Positions 5,915-13,646 of a DNA stretch of 43,359 nucleotides are shown piece after piece (within the stretch, counting starts at the first letter, position 1; each line of letters begins with the position of its first letter). The position numbers and the translations under genes are program-made. The notes under the pieces were generated by a model. It was not told the DNA's origin and made no database searches. It was given only the letters and a program-made list of their open reading frames with translations. The DNA comes from Candidatus Brocadia sp. GTDB lineage: Bacteria > Planctomycetota > Brocadiia > Brocadiales > Brocadiaceae. The stretch is taken from the NCBI GenBank assembly GCA_021646415.1, contig SOEU01000025.1:1-43359 (forward strand), written 5' to 3'.

Positions 5915-8278
5915 ATGCAAAAGAGCCACAATATACTTATCATTGATGATGATAAGCTAATGTGTGTATCATTCAAAAGTCTCCTGGAGGAAAATGGATA
6001 CCATGTGTACACGGCGTCTAATGGTGATGATGCTGTCCAAATCCTGAACAAACACTGCGTCGATTTAATTCTGTTTGACCTGAGATTACACGATGTTCGT
6101 GAGCTTTCTCTTGTAAACAAGATGAAAGAGGTCTCGGCAGATGCGATCATACTTGTTATGATCGATCAGAATAAAATCAAGGCTGTAATCAATACCCTGT
6201 GTTTGGATACGGTTGACTACATCCTGAAACCATTTGATCCGGATTATTTAAAAAAGACCATTGAAAAGGCCCTTTACAAGCAACAGTTGGAAACCAGTCT
6301 CAAAAGGACTGTCATTGAAAAAGAAATTATCAGCAACGCGAACAAGATCATTGCCACCAGCCTGGACATTCGGGAAAATTTTTCCAGCGTATGTAGCGAA
6401 TTAAAAAAAATTATACCGTTCGATCGTGCCTGTCTGATTACTTCTAACGAGCAGGGACAATGGTTTCAGGTGTTCGCGCTGGCGAAAACATACCATTTCA
6501 GCGAGATCAACGAAGGTGAATCCTTTCCCATGTCCGGCAGCCTCCTGGAAGAAATCGTCAAAACAGGAGAACCGGTTATCGTCAATAATACGGAAGCAGG
6601 ACGTTTTTGGACAGACAGGGTATTATTTAAAGAAAGGATACATTCCCGACTTGGATTTCCTCTTACCTATAAAGGAAAGGTACTTGGCGCCCTTACCTTT
6701 GGTAGTGAAAAGGCAAATAGTTTTAGCGAACAGTGTTATTATTACCTCTGGCAAATAGCGCCACAACTTGCCATTGCCATTGAAAATACCAAACTATTTA
6801 ACCGTATTAAAGCCTCGGAAGAACGGTATAAAACATTATTTAACCACGCCGCAGATTCCATGCTGATGATAGACCTCAATGGAAAGATTCTTACCGTGAA
6901 CCAGCGTGAAGAAGAAATTATTGGTTACAGGATGGAAGAACTCTTGGGTAAGTACATTTATGATTTCTTACCGGAAACGTCGAAGAAGGTGGTTACCCAA
7001 CTTCTTTCAATGGCAGTTAACAACAAGGTTCCAACAACCGAGATTGAAGTTATCAGCAAGAATCAACAAACCTTAGTTATGGAATTAGATATCACTGTGG
7101 TAAGAGAAGGTGGCAACGTTTTACATTTATTGGCACACTTCAGGGACATAACCAGAAGAAAGAACCTGGAATCAGAATTAAAAGAGGAAAAGAAAAAACT
7201 GGATAATATTGTGAGTGAAATAGGGGCTGACCTCTTAGTTATTAACAAGAACAATACGATATGCTGGGCAAACAAACGATTAATCGAAAATCATCCCTTA
7301 GGCAAAAAAATAATAAATCAAACCTGCTTTGACAGTTATTGCCACCTTCAATCTGTCCCCTCGGATTGCCCCTCTGCGAAGGTGTTTGATACGGGAAGAA
7401 TAAATCAAATTGAACGTATAGTTCACAATCACCATAAAAAAAGATTCTACAATGTGATCAGTTCTCCTATTTTTGATAAAGACGGAAATGTTGTACAGGT
7501 ACTGGAGTTAATTCAGGATATTACCGGGAAAAAGCAGGAAGAAGAAAGGCAGAAAAGGCTTCAGCAGCAGCTGGTGCATTCTGACAGATTAATTTCTATC
7601 GGGCGACTCGCAGCTGGTGTTGCGCATGAAATTAATACTCCCCTTGCGATTCTTTCCGGCATGATCCAGGGGTTTCTCGAACGAAACAATTCCTTTACCA
7701 AAGAGATTATAAAAGAATTTAAAACCATGCACAAGGTAACAAGGCGTATTGAAAAAACAGTCGATTCTTTGCTGGAACTGTCTCATTTTGAGGGGAATGA
7801 GCAACCGAAACTTATCAACATTAATGAACTGATCAAGGATACCATTTCCCTTATTGTCGAACAATTTACTGCAAAAGACAAGAATATCATTTTAAAACTA
7901 TCTTCCCGTTTGCCAAAGATCAGAGGTTTTGCAGAGCAACTGCAACAAATATTTATGAATTTGCTGATTAATGCTGACAATGCTACTGTAAACGGCGACA
8001 CCATCTCAATAACCACAACTCAAAAAGATAAAAAAACCATAAATATCAATTTCAAAGATACTGGTACGGGTATGCGTGAGGATGTGTTGTCGAAAATTTT
8101 TGATCCATTTTTCACAACAAAAGAGGTAGGGAAAGGAACCGGTCTTGGGTTGTCTATTACCTATGGGATTGTAAAAAGGCATCACGGTACAATCCATGTC
8201 AAAAGCAAAGTAGGTAGAGGTACTACCTTTGATATCAATTTACCCATAGACTTTGGAAAGGTGGCGGTTCATGGATAG
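5915..8278 (+). CDS. Receiver-GAF-PAS-PAS hybrid sensor histidine kinase
   Basis: A 787-residue soluble kinase with no membrane segment. Domains in order: an N-terminal receiver (about 5-120; acidic Asp11-Asp13, phospho-acceptor Asp55, Lys in ILKPFD), a GAF domain (about 135-290), a PAS domain (about 297-420), a second PAS (about 430-545) carrying the Cys pattern [10 protein letters not shown]...SDCPSAK, a HisKA domain with His571 in GVAHEINTP, and a HATPase with N box (NLLINADNA), DTGTGM and GKGTGLGLS. The front-end receiver suggests it takes phosphoryl input from another kinase as well as sensing through GAF and PAS. The Cys-rich PAS could hold a metal or redox centre, which is inference. 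The gene overlaps the response regulator by 8 bases, implying translational coupling and a cognate pair. Confidence 0.93.
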   Translation: MQKSHNILIIDDDKLMCVSFKSLLEENGYHVYTASNGDDAVQILNKHCVDLILFDLRLHDVRELSLVNKMKEVSADAIILVMIDQNKIKAVINTLCLDTVDYILKPFDPDYLKKTIEKALYKQQLETSLKRTVIEKEIISNANKIIATSLDIRENFSSVCSELKKIIPFDRACLITSNEQGQWFQVFALAKTYHFSEINEGESFPMSGSLLEEIVKTGEPVIVNNTEAGRFWTDRVLFKERIHSRLGFPLTYKGKVLGALTFGSEKANSFSEQCYYYLWQIAPQLAIAIENTKLFNRIKASEERYKTLFNHAADSMLMIDLNGKILTVNQREEEIIGYRMEELLGKYIYDFLPETSKKVVTQLLSMAVNNKVPTTEIEVISKNQQTLVMELDITVVREGGNVLHLLAHFRDITRRKNLESELKEEKKKLDNIVSEIGADLLVINKNNTICWANKRLIENHPLGKKIINQTCFDSYCHLQSVPSDCPSAKVFDTGRINQIERIVHNHHKKRFYNVISSPIFDKDGNVVQVLELIQDITGKKQEEERQKRLQQQLVHSDRLISIGRLAAGVAHEINTPLAILSGMIQGFLERNNSFTKEIIKEFKTMHKVTRRIEKTVDSLLELSHFEGNEQPKLININELIKDTISLIVEQFTAKDKNIILKLSSRLPKIRGFAEQLQQIFMNLLINADNATVNGDTISITTTQKDKKTININFKDTGTGMREDVLSKIFDPFFTTKEVGKGTGLGLSITYGIVKRHHGTIHVKSKVGRGTTFDINLPIDFGKVAVHG

Positions 8279-8897
8279 AGGGATAAAAATATTAGTCGTA
8301 GATGATGACAAGGACTATAATTTGTATTTAACGAAATTTCTATCTGACGAAGGATACATTACCAGGGGCATTACAAAACCGATGGATACCCTATCTACGT
8401 TGGAGCAGGAAAAGTTTCATATCGTTATACTGGACCTGAAAATGCCGCAAATAAACGGTACTGAATTACTCAAAGAAATAAAATCGAAATACCAGAATAT
8501 TTGTGTTATCATATTGACTGGATATCCCTCATTTAAGACAGCAGTCGAAACGATGAAGCTCGACGCCTTTGACTACCTGAAAAAGCCGTTTGATTTAAAC
8601 GATTTGAGAAAGGCACTGAATAATGCACAAAAGACGTACTGCCTCGTCGGAAGCTCAAAGGACAGGCTCAAAAGCTCTGTAGGGAAAAAACTGAAGTCGC
8701 TAAGAAAAAGTAAAAAAATTACGCAAAAACAACTGGCAAATCGTACCGGTTTGTCGCCAAGTTTGTTATCCCAGATCGAAAATGGACAAATTGCAGCCTC
8801 CCTTACCACCCTGGACAAATTATCTGCCTCACTTAATGTCAAAATAGCATACTTCCTGGATGAGGAAGCTGATGAATCCACAGCGGAGATTAGCTAA
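8271..8897 (+). CDS. Response regulator with receiver and XRE-type HTH output
   Basis: A 208-residue two-domain regulator. The receiver (1-120) has Asp11-Asp13, phospho-acceptor Asp55 in VILDLKMP, the Thr of ILTGYP and Lys of YLKKPFD. The output (about 134-190) is an XRE/Cro-C1 helix-turn-helix: LRKSKKITQKQLANRTGLSP, then LLSQIENGQ and the tail helix TTLDKLSASLNVKIAYFL. A phage-repressor-like HTH is an uncommon output for a phosphorylated receiver; OmpR, NarL or NtrC types are usual. A frame-open TTG at 8253 exists, but ATG 8271 has AAGGTGG six bases upstream and lines up with receiver starts. It overlaps the kinase stop, so the two are almost certainly a cognate pair. Confidence 0.9.
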   Translation: MDRGIKILVVDDDKDYNLYLTKFLSDEGYITRGITKPMDTLSTLEQEKFHIVILDLKMPQINGTELLKEIKSKYQNICVIILTGYPSFKTAVETMKLDAFDYLKKPFDLNDLRKALNNAQKTYCLVGSSKDRLKSSVGKKLKSLRKSKKITQKQLANRTGLSPSLLSQIENGQIAASLTTLDKLSASLNVKIAYFLDEEADESTAEIS

Positions 8898-8921
8898 AAC
8901 TTAATAACTGCAGTAAACACC

Positions 8922-8973
8922 GAGAATAAGTATCGCTTTTTAAAAGAAAAGGGCTTACTCTTTTGTTATTCTC
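8922..8973. repeat. Inverted repeat in intergenic dispersed element
   Basis: GAGAATAA (8922-8929) pairs with TTATTCTC (8966-8973), and an inner AAAAGGG/CTCTTTT near-match gives a longer imperfect hairpin. The right side runs into CTGTGTACTTCGTGGTTTTC, a sequence type common as decayed dispersed repeats. It could also act as a weak terminator after the response regulator. Confidence 0.45.
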
Positions 8974-9057
8974 TGTGTACTTCGTGGTTTTCTGTTTGCA
9001 GAATTTACGTAGAATGGCAAGTTTTAAACGGTTATTTTTGTAGGAGTTTTTACGTTG

Positions 9058-10581
9058 ATGGATAAACTGCTCAATATTGTCTCAAACCTTGGTTCTCCCA
9101 GGATTATGATTATTGGCGATTTGATGCTCGACAAATATGTATGGGGTGAGGTAAAACGTATCTCGCAAGAGGCACCAATACCAGTTATTAATGTTTCTTC
9201 TGAAGACGTGCGGCCGGGAGGCGCTGGAAGTGTCGTTAACAACTTGCAGACATTGGGCGCACAGGTGTTTGCATGTGGGATTATCGGCGACGATACTTAT
9301 GGACATACCCTTTTGAATCTTTTTAAGGGTATGGAAGTTGACACTTCAGGAATCGTTATGGATAAAAGCCGTCCAACTATCTTGAAAATGCGCTTCATGG
9401 GTCATTTACAAACTGCCGGAAGAGGAGTACAGCAGTTGTTGCGGGTTGATTATGAAAAGACCCATGTTATATCTGCGGAAATAGAGTCACAACTTACCGG
9501 TTATTTAAATAAAAATATACCTGCGTGTGATATCATCCTGGTTTCTGATATGAATAAAGGCTTGCTTTCTCATTCATTTCTGAAAACAATCGTAGCCATT
9601 TGTAAAAAGCATAAAAAGACCGTGATCGTGGATCCCAAACTCATGAGTGACTATTCCTGTTATGAGGGTTTCACCGCTATGACTCCCAACAGAAACGAAA
9701 CAGAAATTGCCACGGGAATAAAAATTAATGATAGTGACAGTCTGCATCGTGCCGGAAGCAAACTTGTTTCGGGTCTTTCACTGGAGTATTGTATCATTAC
9801 CATAGATAAAGATGGCATGTTCCTCTATCACAAGAATGGCAGTGGAAAGATCATACCAACTGTTCCGCGGGCTGTATTTGACGTGACTGGCGCCGGCGAT
9901 ATGGTACTCAGTATGTTTGGTATGATTGTCGGAACCGGTCATAGTTTTGAAGATGCCGCACTCCTTGCCAATGTAGCCGCAGGAATAGAAGTTGAAAAAA
10001 TTGGTGCAACACCGGTTAGTAAGGGAGAAATCCAGAGTGAACTCATGGGTGGAAAAAGCCACCTGTCAAGCAAAATTAAAGACATAGAAGTACTTACGGG
10101 TATATTAAATGAACATAGAAAGAAAAATAATAAGATTGTTTTCACAAACGGTTGTTTTGATATCTTACACATTGGGCATGTCGAATACCTTAAATTTGCC
10201 CGGAAACAGGGCGATTTGCTTGTAGTAGGATTAAATACCGATCGGTCCGTCAAGAGTCAAAAAGGTCCTAGCCGTCCCTTTGTTTCCGAAGCAGAGCGTG
10301 CTAAAATGCTTTCTGCATTGGAGGATGTGGCTTACGTGGTACTTTTTGACGAACTCACCCCATTAAATTTAATTAAGGCCGTAAAACCGGACGTGCTGGT
10401 AAAGGGAGAAGACTGGAGAAATGCCGGGGCAGTAGGAGGGGAATTTGTAGAATCCTACGGGGGAAAGGTCGTCTTTGCCCCCTTTGTTGAGGGTGTTTCA
10501 ACAACCAACATTGTTTCAAGAATACTGAGCAGGCACAACCAGATCCAAAATCCAAAGGAAGCAATTGGCCAAACTCAATAA
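9058..10581 (+). CDS. hldE: Bifunctional heptose-7-phosphate kinase / heptose-1-phosphate adenylyltransferase
   Basis: This makes D-beta-heptose 1,7-bisphosphate and later ADP-heptose, the precursor of LPS inner-core heptose. The N-terminal PfkB/ribokinase domain (about 1-330) has RPGGAGSVVNNL and the catalytic GAGD in FDVTGAGDM. The C-terminal nucleotidyltransferase (about 355-495) has FTNGCFDILHIGHVEYL, with the HIGH-like motif, and LVKGEDW. At about 507 residues it is slightly longer than the E. coli protein. AGGAG (9042-9046) lies 11 bases before ATG 9058 and 8 before a TTG at 9055, so either could be used. gmhA and gmhB follow directly, completing a compact ADP-heptose operon. Confidence 0.95.
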   Translation: MDKLLNIVSNLGSPRIMIIGDLMLDKYVWGEVKRISQEAPIPVINVSSEDVRPGGAGSVVNNLQTLGAQVFACGIIGDDTYGHTLLNLFKGMEVDTSGIVMDKSRPTILKMRFMGHLQTAGRGVQQLLRVDYEKTHVISAEIESQLTGYLNKNIPACDIILVSDMNKGLLSHSFLKTIVAICKKHKKTVIVDPKLMSDYSCYEGFTAMTPNRNETEIATGIKINDSDSLHRAGSKLVSGLSLEYCIITIDKDGMFLYHKNGSGKIIPTVPRAVFDVTGAGDMVLSMFGMIVGTGHSFEDAALLANVAAGIEVEKIGATPVSKGEIQSELMGGKSHLSSKIKDIEVLTGILNEHRKKNNKIVFTNGCFDILHIGHVEYLKFARKQGDLLVVGLNTDRSVKSQKGPSRPFVSEAERAKMLSALEDVAYVVLFDELTPLNLIKAVKPDVLVKGEDWRNAGAVGGEFVESYGGKVVFAPFVEGVSTTNIVSRILSRHNQIQNPKEAIGQTQ

Positions 10582-10600
10582 AAATCGAAGGGATTTGTTT

Positions 10601-11182
10601 ATGGATGATGACATTGAAATACAATTGCAGGACAGCATCGATACGAAAAAAGCGTTATTATCAACCAACCTTGACGTAATTCGAGAAATAGCCGATGTTC
10701 TTGTCAAGGCATTTAAAAACAACAACCGCTTATATCTCATTGGCAATGGGGGAAGCGCAGCAGATGCCCAGCATATTGCCGGGGAATTGATCGGAAGGTT
10801 CAAAATGAACCGGCGCCCCCTTCCCGCGGTTGCCTTAACTACGGATACTTCTGTAATGACCGCGCTTGCAAATGACTTTGGTTACGATACCTGCTTTGCC
10901 CGGCAGGTCGAGGCCCTGGCAAACCCAGGAGACGTTGTCCTGGCTTTCAGTACCAGCGGGAATTCAAAAGGCATCTTGAGTGCCGTTCACATTGCAAGAA
11001 ATCGTGGCGCTATTACCATTGGGTTTACCGGAAAGGAAGGCGGCCTCCTAAAAGATGCCGTAGATATCTGCTTAAAAATTCCCTCAGACAACACACCACG
11101 AATACAAGAATGCCATATCACCGTTGGGCACATCCTGTGCTCCATTATCGAAAAACAAATTTTTGGAACGGTAGTTACATGA
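10601..11182 (+). CDS. gmhA: Sedoheptulose-7-phosphate isomerase
   Basis: A 193-residue SIS-domain isomerase that converts sedoheptulose 7-phosphate to D-glycero-D-manno-heptose 7-phosphate, the first step to ADP-heptose. Visible features are the SIS phosphate-binding loop IGNGGSAADAQHIAGEL, FSTSGNSKGI, the catalytic region ALTTDTSVMTALANDFG and the C-terminal His of QECHITVGH. The frame is open from a TTG at 10565, inside the hldE end. ATG 10601 has AAGGGA (10588-10593) seven bases upstream and fits family length. The last four bases ATGA are shared with the start of gmhB. Confidence 0.95.
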   Translation: MDDDIEIQLQDSIDTKKALLSTNLDVIREIADVLVKAFKNNNRLYLIGNGGSAADAQHIAGELIGRFKMNRRPLPAVALTTDTSVMTALANDFGYDTCFARQVEALANPGDVVLAFSTSGNSKGILSAVHIARNRGAITIGFTGKEGGLLKDAVDICLKIPSDNTPRIQECHITVGHILCSIIEKQIFGTVVT

Positions 11183-11748
11183 AAAAGAGAAAGGCTGTTT
11201 TCCTCGACCGGGACGGTACCATTGTCGTCCACGAACCTTACCTCAGTTCTCCGGATCAACTGAAACTATTGCCGAATGCCGCCCAAGGAATTCGTCTCTT
11301 CAAGGAATATGGTTATCTGATTATTATTGTTACAAACCAATCCGGTATAGCCAGAGGATTTTTCGATGAAGGACGTTTAATGCTAATTCATAAAAAATTG
11401 ATGGGTATGCTGGAAGAGAAAGGGGTTTCCATTGACGACCTGTATTATTGTCCACATCACATCGAAGGAATCATAGAATGTTACAAAGTAGATTGTGATT
11501 GCAGAAAACCCAAGCCCGGGATGCTTCTTGATGCAGCCCGAAAGTACCACATAGATTTGACACAATCCCTGATGATCGGTGATTCAGAGACGGATATGCT
11601 GGCTGGTAAAAATGCAGGTTGCAAATGCGTATTGATAAGGAACAACCATACAGATGAGATAAGCACTGTCCAAATGATAGGCACTGATTACATTGTGAAA
11701 GACTTATTGGAGGCTGCGAGCCATGTTATATCAAAAATGTCTAAATAA
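11179..11748 (+). CDS. gmhB: D-glycero-beta-D-manno-heptose-1,7-bisphosphate 7-phosphatase
   Basis: A HAD-family phosphatase of 189 residues that removes the 7-phosphate between the two HldE reactions. Motif I is FLDRDGT (Asp10, Asp12), motif II IVTNQSG, motif III CRKPKPG and motif IV MIGDSETDM. The zinc loop CPHH...CDC typical of GmhB is intact. The true start is the ATG at 11179, overlapping the gmhA stop as ATGA, a classic coupling signal. The frame is open further upstream to 11110 but only through gmhA. It closes the three-gene heptose operon. Confidence 0.94.
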   Translation: MKKRKAVFLDRDGTIVVHEPYLSSPDQLKLLPNAAQGIRLFKEYGYLIIIVTNQSGIARGFFDEGRLMLIHKKLMGMLEEKGVSIDDLYYCPHHIEGIIECYKVDCDCRKPKPGMLLDAARKYHIDLTQSLMIGDSETDMLAGKNAGCKCVLIRNNHTDEISTVQMIGTDYIVKDLLEAASHVISKMSK

Positions 11749-12016
11749 GATTTCATCTTTTCAGGTATATTAATTTGGTTTGGTTTTAAAAGGCAAAACC
11801 CAACGACCTTCTTGTTATTCCGAATAAATATGAGGAATTTTAACATTGTAAGATTTTTCTTTGCAATGATGACCGGCGAGGATGCCAGTTCCATGAGAAC
11901 AGCTTGTGCAGGGTGCGTCCTACGCACCAAAACAATCCAACGCATGGATGGTGCGTAGGACGCACCTACAATGGTTTGCTGCAAAATTGAAATTCCAAAT
12001 TCAAAATCCCATAGTT
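11749..12016. other. Convergent intergenic spacer with REP-like pair
   Basis: This 268-base space lies between the convergent gmhB and DUF1326 genes. No gene is seen. The notable content is the inverted pair of palindromes at 11912-11966. Confidence 0.5.
11912..11966. repeat. Pair of REP-like palindromes in inverted orientation
   Basis: GGTGCGT-CCT-ACGCACC (11912-11928) and GGTGCGT-AGG-ACGCACC (11950-11966) are exact reverse complements of each other, each a 7-bp stem with a 3-base loop, separated by 21 bases. This head-to-head arrangement matches bacterial interspersed mosaic elements. The stem sequence differs from the REP-like copies near the RAYT remnant. Confidence 0.75.
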
Positions 12017-12694
12017 TTAATTACCGGTAAAGTGAAATGTGGTAGCAAATCCGCTTCGCCCATCGTAATTCCATTCCTGGTTGCCCTCCTGGAACCGATG
12101 GGAAACGGCCTTTCCCATATCCAATGTCAGATCAAATTCCTTTGCCCAGATCGAAAAATTCTTGTTCACAATTTGGGTGGGTTTATCGGGATTTCCTGCG
12201 CCACGGAGTAATTCAACGTCTAATGTAAGATTGTTGGTAACAATTGCCTTCTTGCGCCATTGGGAAGACTCCACATGCATAGGTACATATCTTACCGTAA
12301 TCCTCTCCGGGGGAACTTTTGCAAAGCCAAATACATCGTTTTGAAAGATATCCAGTAACGCATTTTTCTGAACGGCTGCGGCTTTTTCATCAAGGTAAAA
12401 AACAATCCAATTCTTGTCCGGCCTTGCCGTCAAATCTGTTATTCCTATAACGGTTTGGCCGTCCAGGGTATGTTGCCCATAATTCCCCTTTTTAATATGA
12501 AAAACACCGGTAATTTTACATGTATTGTTATGAGTCGGTTCACTTCCAAACAGGCATGGACAACCGGGATTACAAGTACATCCCTCAAAATACTCACCTT
12601 CGATTGACCAGTCGGGACCGGCAAAAATGGCATTGGAGACACCAAATGACATAATAATACCCAGGAATCCTGCCAACACATATCTGCTCTTCAT
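12017..12694 (-). CDS. Exported DUF1326-family protein
   Basis: A 225-residue protein with an N-terminal signal peptide (YVLAGFLGIIMSFGVSNAIF, cleavage likely near FAG). The mature protein opens with SIEGEYFEGCTCNPGCPCLFG, the Cys-rich signature of DUF1326. The remaining beta-rich region includes the conserved-looking GVFHIKKGNY and PERITVRYVP segments. The biochemical role of the family is not established; the C-x-C...C-x-C motif suggests metal or thiol chemistry. The start ATG has GGAGG nine bases upstream. The gene is divergent from the DUF2325 gene, and their 323-base shared upstream region holds a Fur-box-like operator, so both could answer to metal supply. That is inference. Confidence 0.85.
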   Translation of the reverse strand: MKSRYVLAGFLGIIMSFGVSNAIFAGPDWSIEGEYFEGCTCNPGCPCLFGSEPTHNNTCKITGVFHIKKGNYGQHTLDGQTVIGITDLTARPDKNWIVFYLDEKAAAVQKNALLDIFQNDVFGFAKVPPERITVRYVPMHVESSQWRKKAIVTNNLTLDVELLRGAGNPDKPTQIVNKNFSIWAKEFDLTLDMGKAVSHRFQEGNQEWNYDGRSGFATTFHFTGN

Positions 12695-12889
12695 CGTCCA
12701 TTTCCTCCCACAAAAAATGAAATATCAAACACTCTGTAACAAAGGCAGAGATACCTTCTTCCTTAGCAATGTCGATAGCATAATCACACCATAGACATTT
12801 GTCAAGATAGAAAGGACAGAAACATTGAAGTCTGTTTCAGACAAAAACATAACTCTTAAAACAGCCTTGACAAGAAAAAAACTTTTTTG

Positions 12890-12939
12890 TTGACATCTCA
12901 AAATTTTTATTTATATTTAAATGAGAATGAGTCTCATTT
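12890..12939 (+). promoter_or_regulatory. Promoter with Fur-box-like operator upstream of the DUF2325 gene
   Basis: TTGACA (12890-12895), 16 bases, then TATATT (12912-12917) forms a good promoter. Immediately downstream, AAATGAGA (12919-12926) and TCTCATTT (12932-12939) form a perfect 8-bp inverted repeat around ATGAG. The composition resembles Fur-family boxes built from GAGAATGA-type units. It covers the expected transcription start, a classic repressor position. The rest of 12695-13017 shows no gene; a second TTGACA lies near 12867. Confidence 0.65.
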
Positions 12940-13017
12940 GCATTTTATAATACCCTAGGAATTTCAGTGTTGAGGCTTGCGGAACCAAGAAACCTTTTTT
13001 AAAGAGGAGGCAGAAAA

Positions 13018-13335
13018 ATGTCTGTACTTATTGTTGGCGGCGACTATTTGGGGAGCATCCCAAAGGAACTTGATAAAATCGGGGTTACGGAGATTCGTCA
13101 CGTAACGGGTAGGAGCGGACAGAAGATTCGAGGTGGGATTCCCGAAACCATGGATTTTATCATTGTCCTGCACGACTTTGTGAACCATAACCTTGCCTAT
13201 AAGATAAAAAGTTTTGCCGAAAATAGAAAAATTCCTATCGTTTATGCAAAAAGGTCATGGTCCTCTATCTATCAAAAAATGAAGGACTGTCAGCAACAAT
13301 TGAAAAAAGCAGGTTTACAAGTTCTCTTGAATTAA
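13018..13335 (+). CDS. DUF2325-family small protein
   Basis: A 105-residue protein beginning SVLIVGGDYLGSIPKELDKI, then HVTGRSG, DFIIVLHDFVNHNLAYKIKS, AENRKIPIVYAKRSWSSI. This pattern of a Rossmann-like GGD start, an LxDFVNH segment and an ArxW end is typical of DUF2325. The biochemical function is not known. GAGGAGG (13004-13010) seven bases before the ATG is a strong ribosome binding site. A promoter carrying a Fur-box-like operator lies 80-130 bases upstream, which points to metal (iron) regulated expression. No transporter gene is adjacent. Confidence 0.82.
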   Translation: MSVLIVGGDYLGSIPKELDKIGVTEIRHVTGRSGQKIRGGIPETMDFIIVLHDFVNHNLAYKIKSFAENRKIPIVYAKRSWSSIYQKMKDCQQQLKKAGLQVLLN

Positions 13336-13360
13336 GCCTTCGGCAACATTCCCCCCGTTT

Positions 13361-13593
13361 CCCCCCCCATTTACGGGTGGATTATGGGGGGGGTAATTGA
13401 AATTCCTTTACATTAAATTTTCTGACAGGAATCCACCCCCTTCACCCCCGCCAGCGGGGGACAATTGGCTGTCCCCCTCAGCGAGAGGGATTAAGGGGGA
13501 GGAAATTTTTGTTTGAAATTCCTGCACATTGAATGAAGCTGCCTTTGGCAGCGACTTTTTATTGCTTGTTCCCAAACTCAGTTTGGGAACAAG
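13361..13593. repeat. Mosaic of palindromes and short direct repeats
   Basis: The gene-free stretch 13336-13646 contains several structured pieces: CCCCCCCCAT/ATGGGGGGGG (13361-13370, 13384-13393); CCCCCGC/GCGGGGG (13445-13460); GGGGGACA/TGTCCCCC overlapping it; and a perfect 14-bp-arm palindrome at 13565-13593 with arms CTTGTTCCCAAACT and AGTTTGGGAACAAG around one C. The phrase TTGAAATTCCT occurs at 13397 and 13513, followed in each by ACATT-AAT-like sequence (19 of 22 positions agree). No gene is visible. It looks like stacked dispersed elements. Confidence 0.65.
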
Positions 13594-13646
13594 CCGCAAA
13601 ACCGCTTAAATAAAATGAAAATTCCTATACAATTATATGAAAACTT

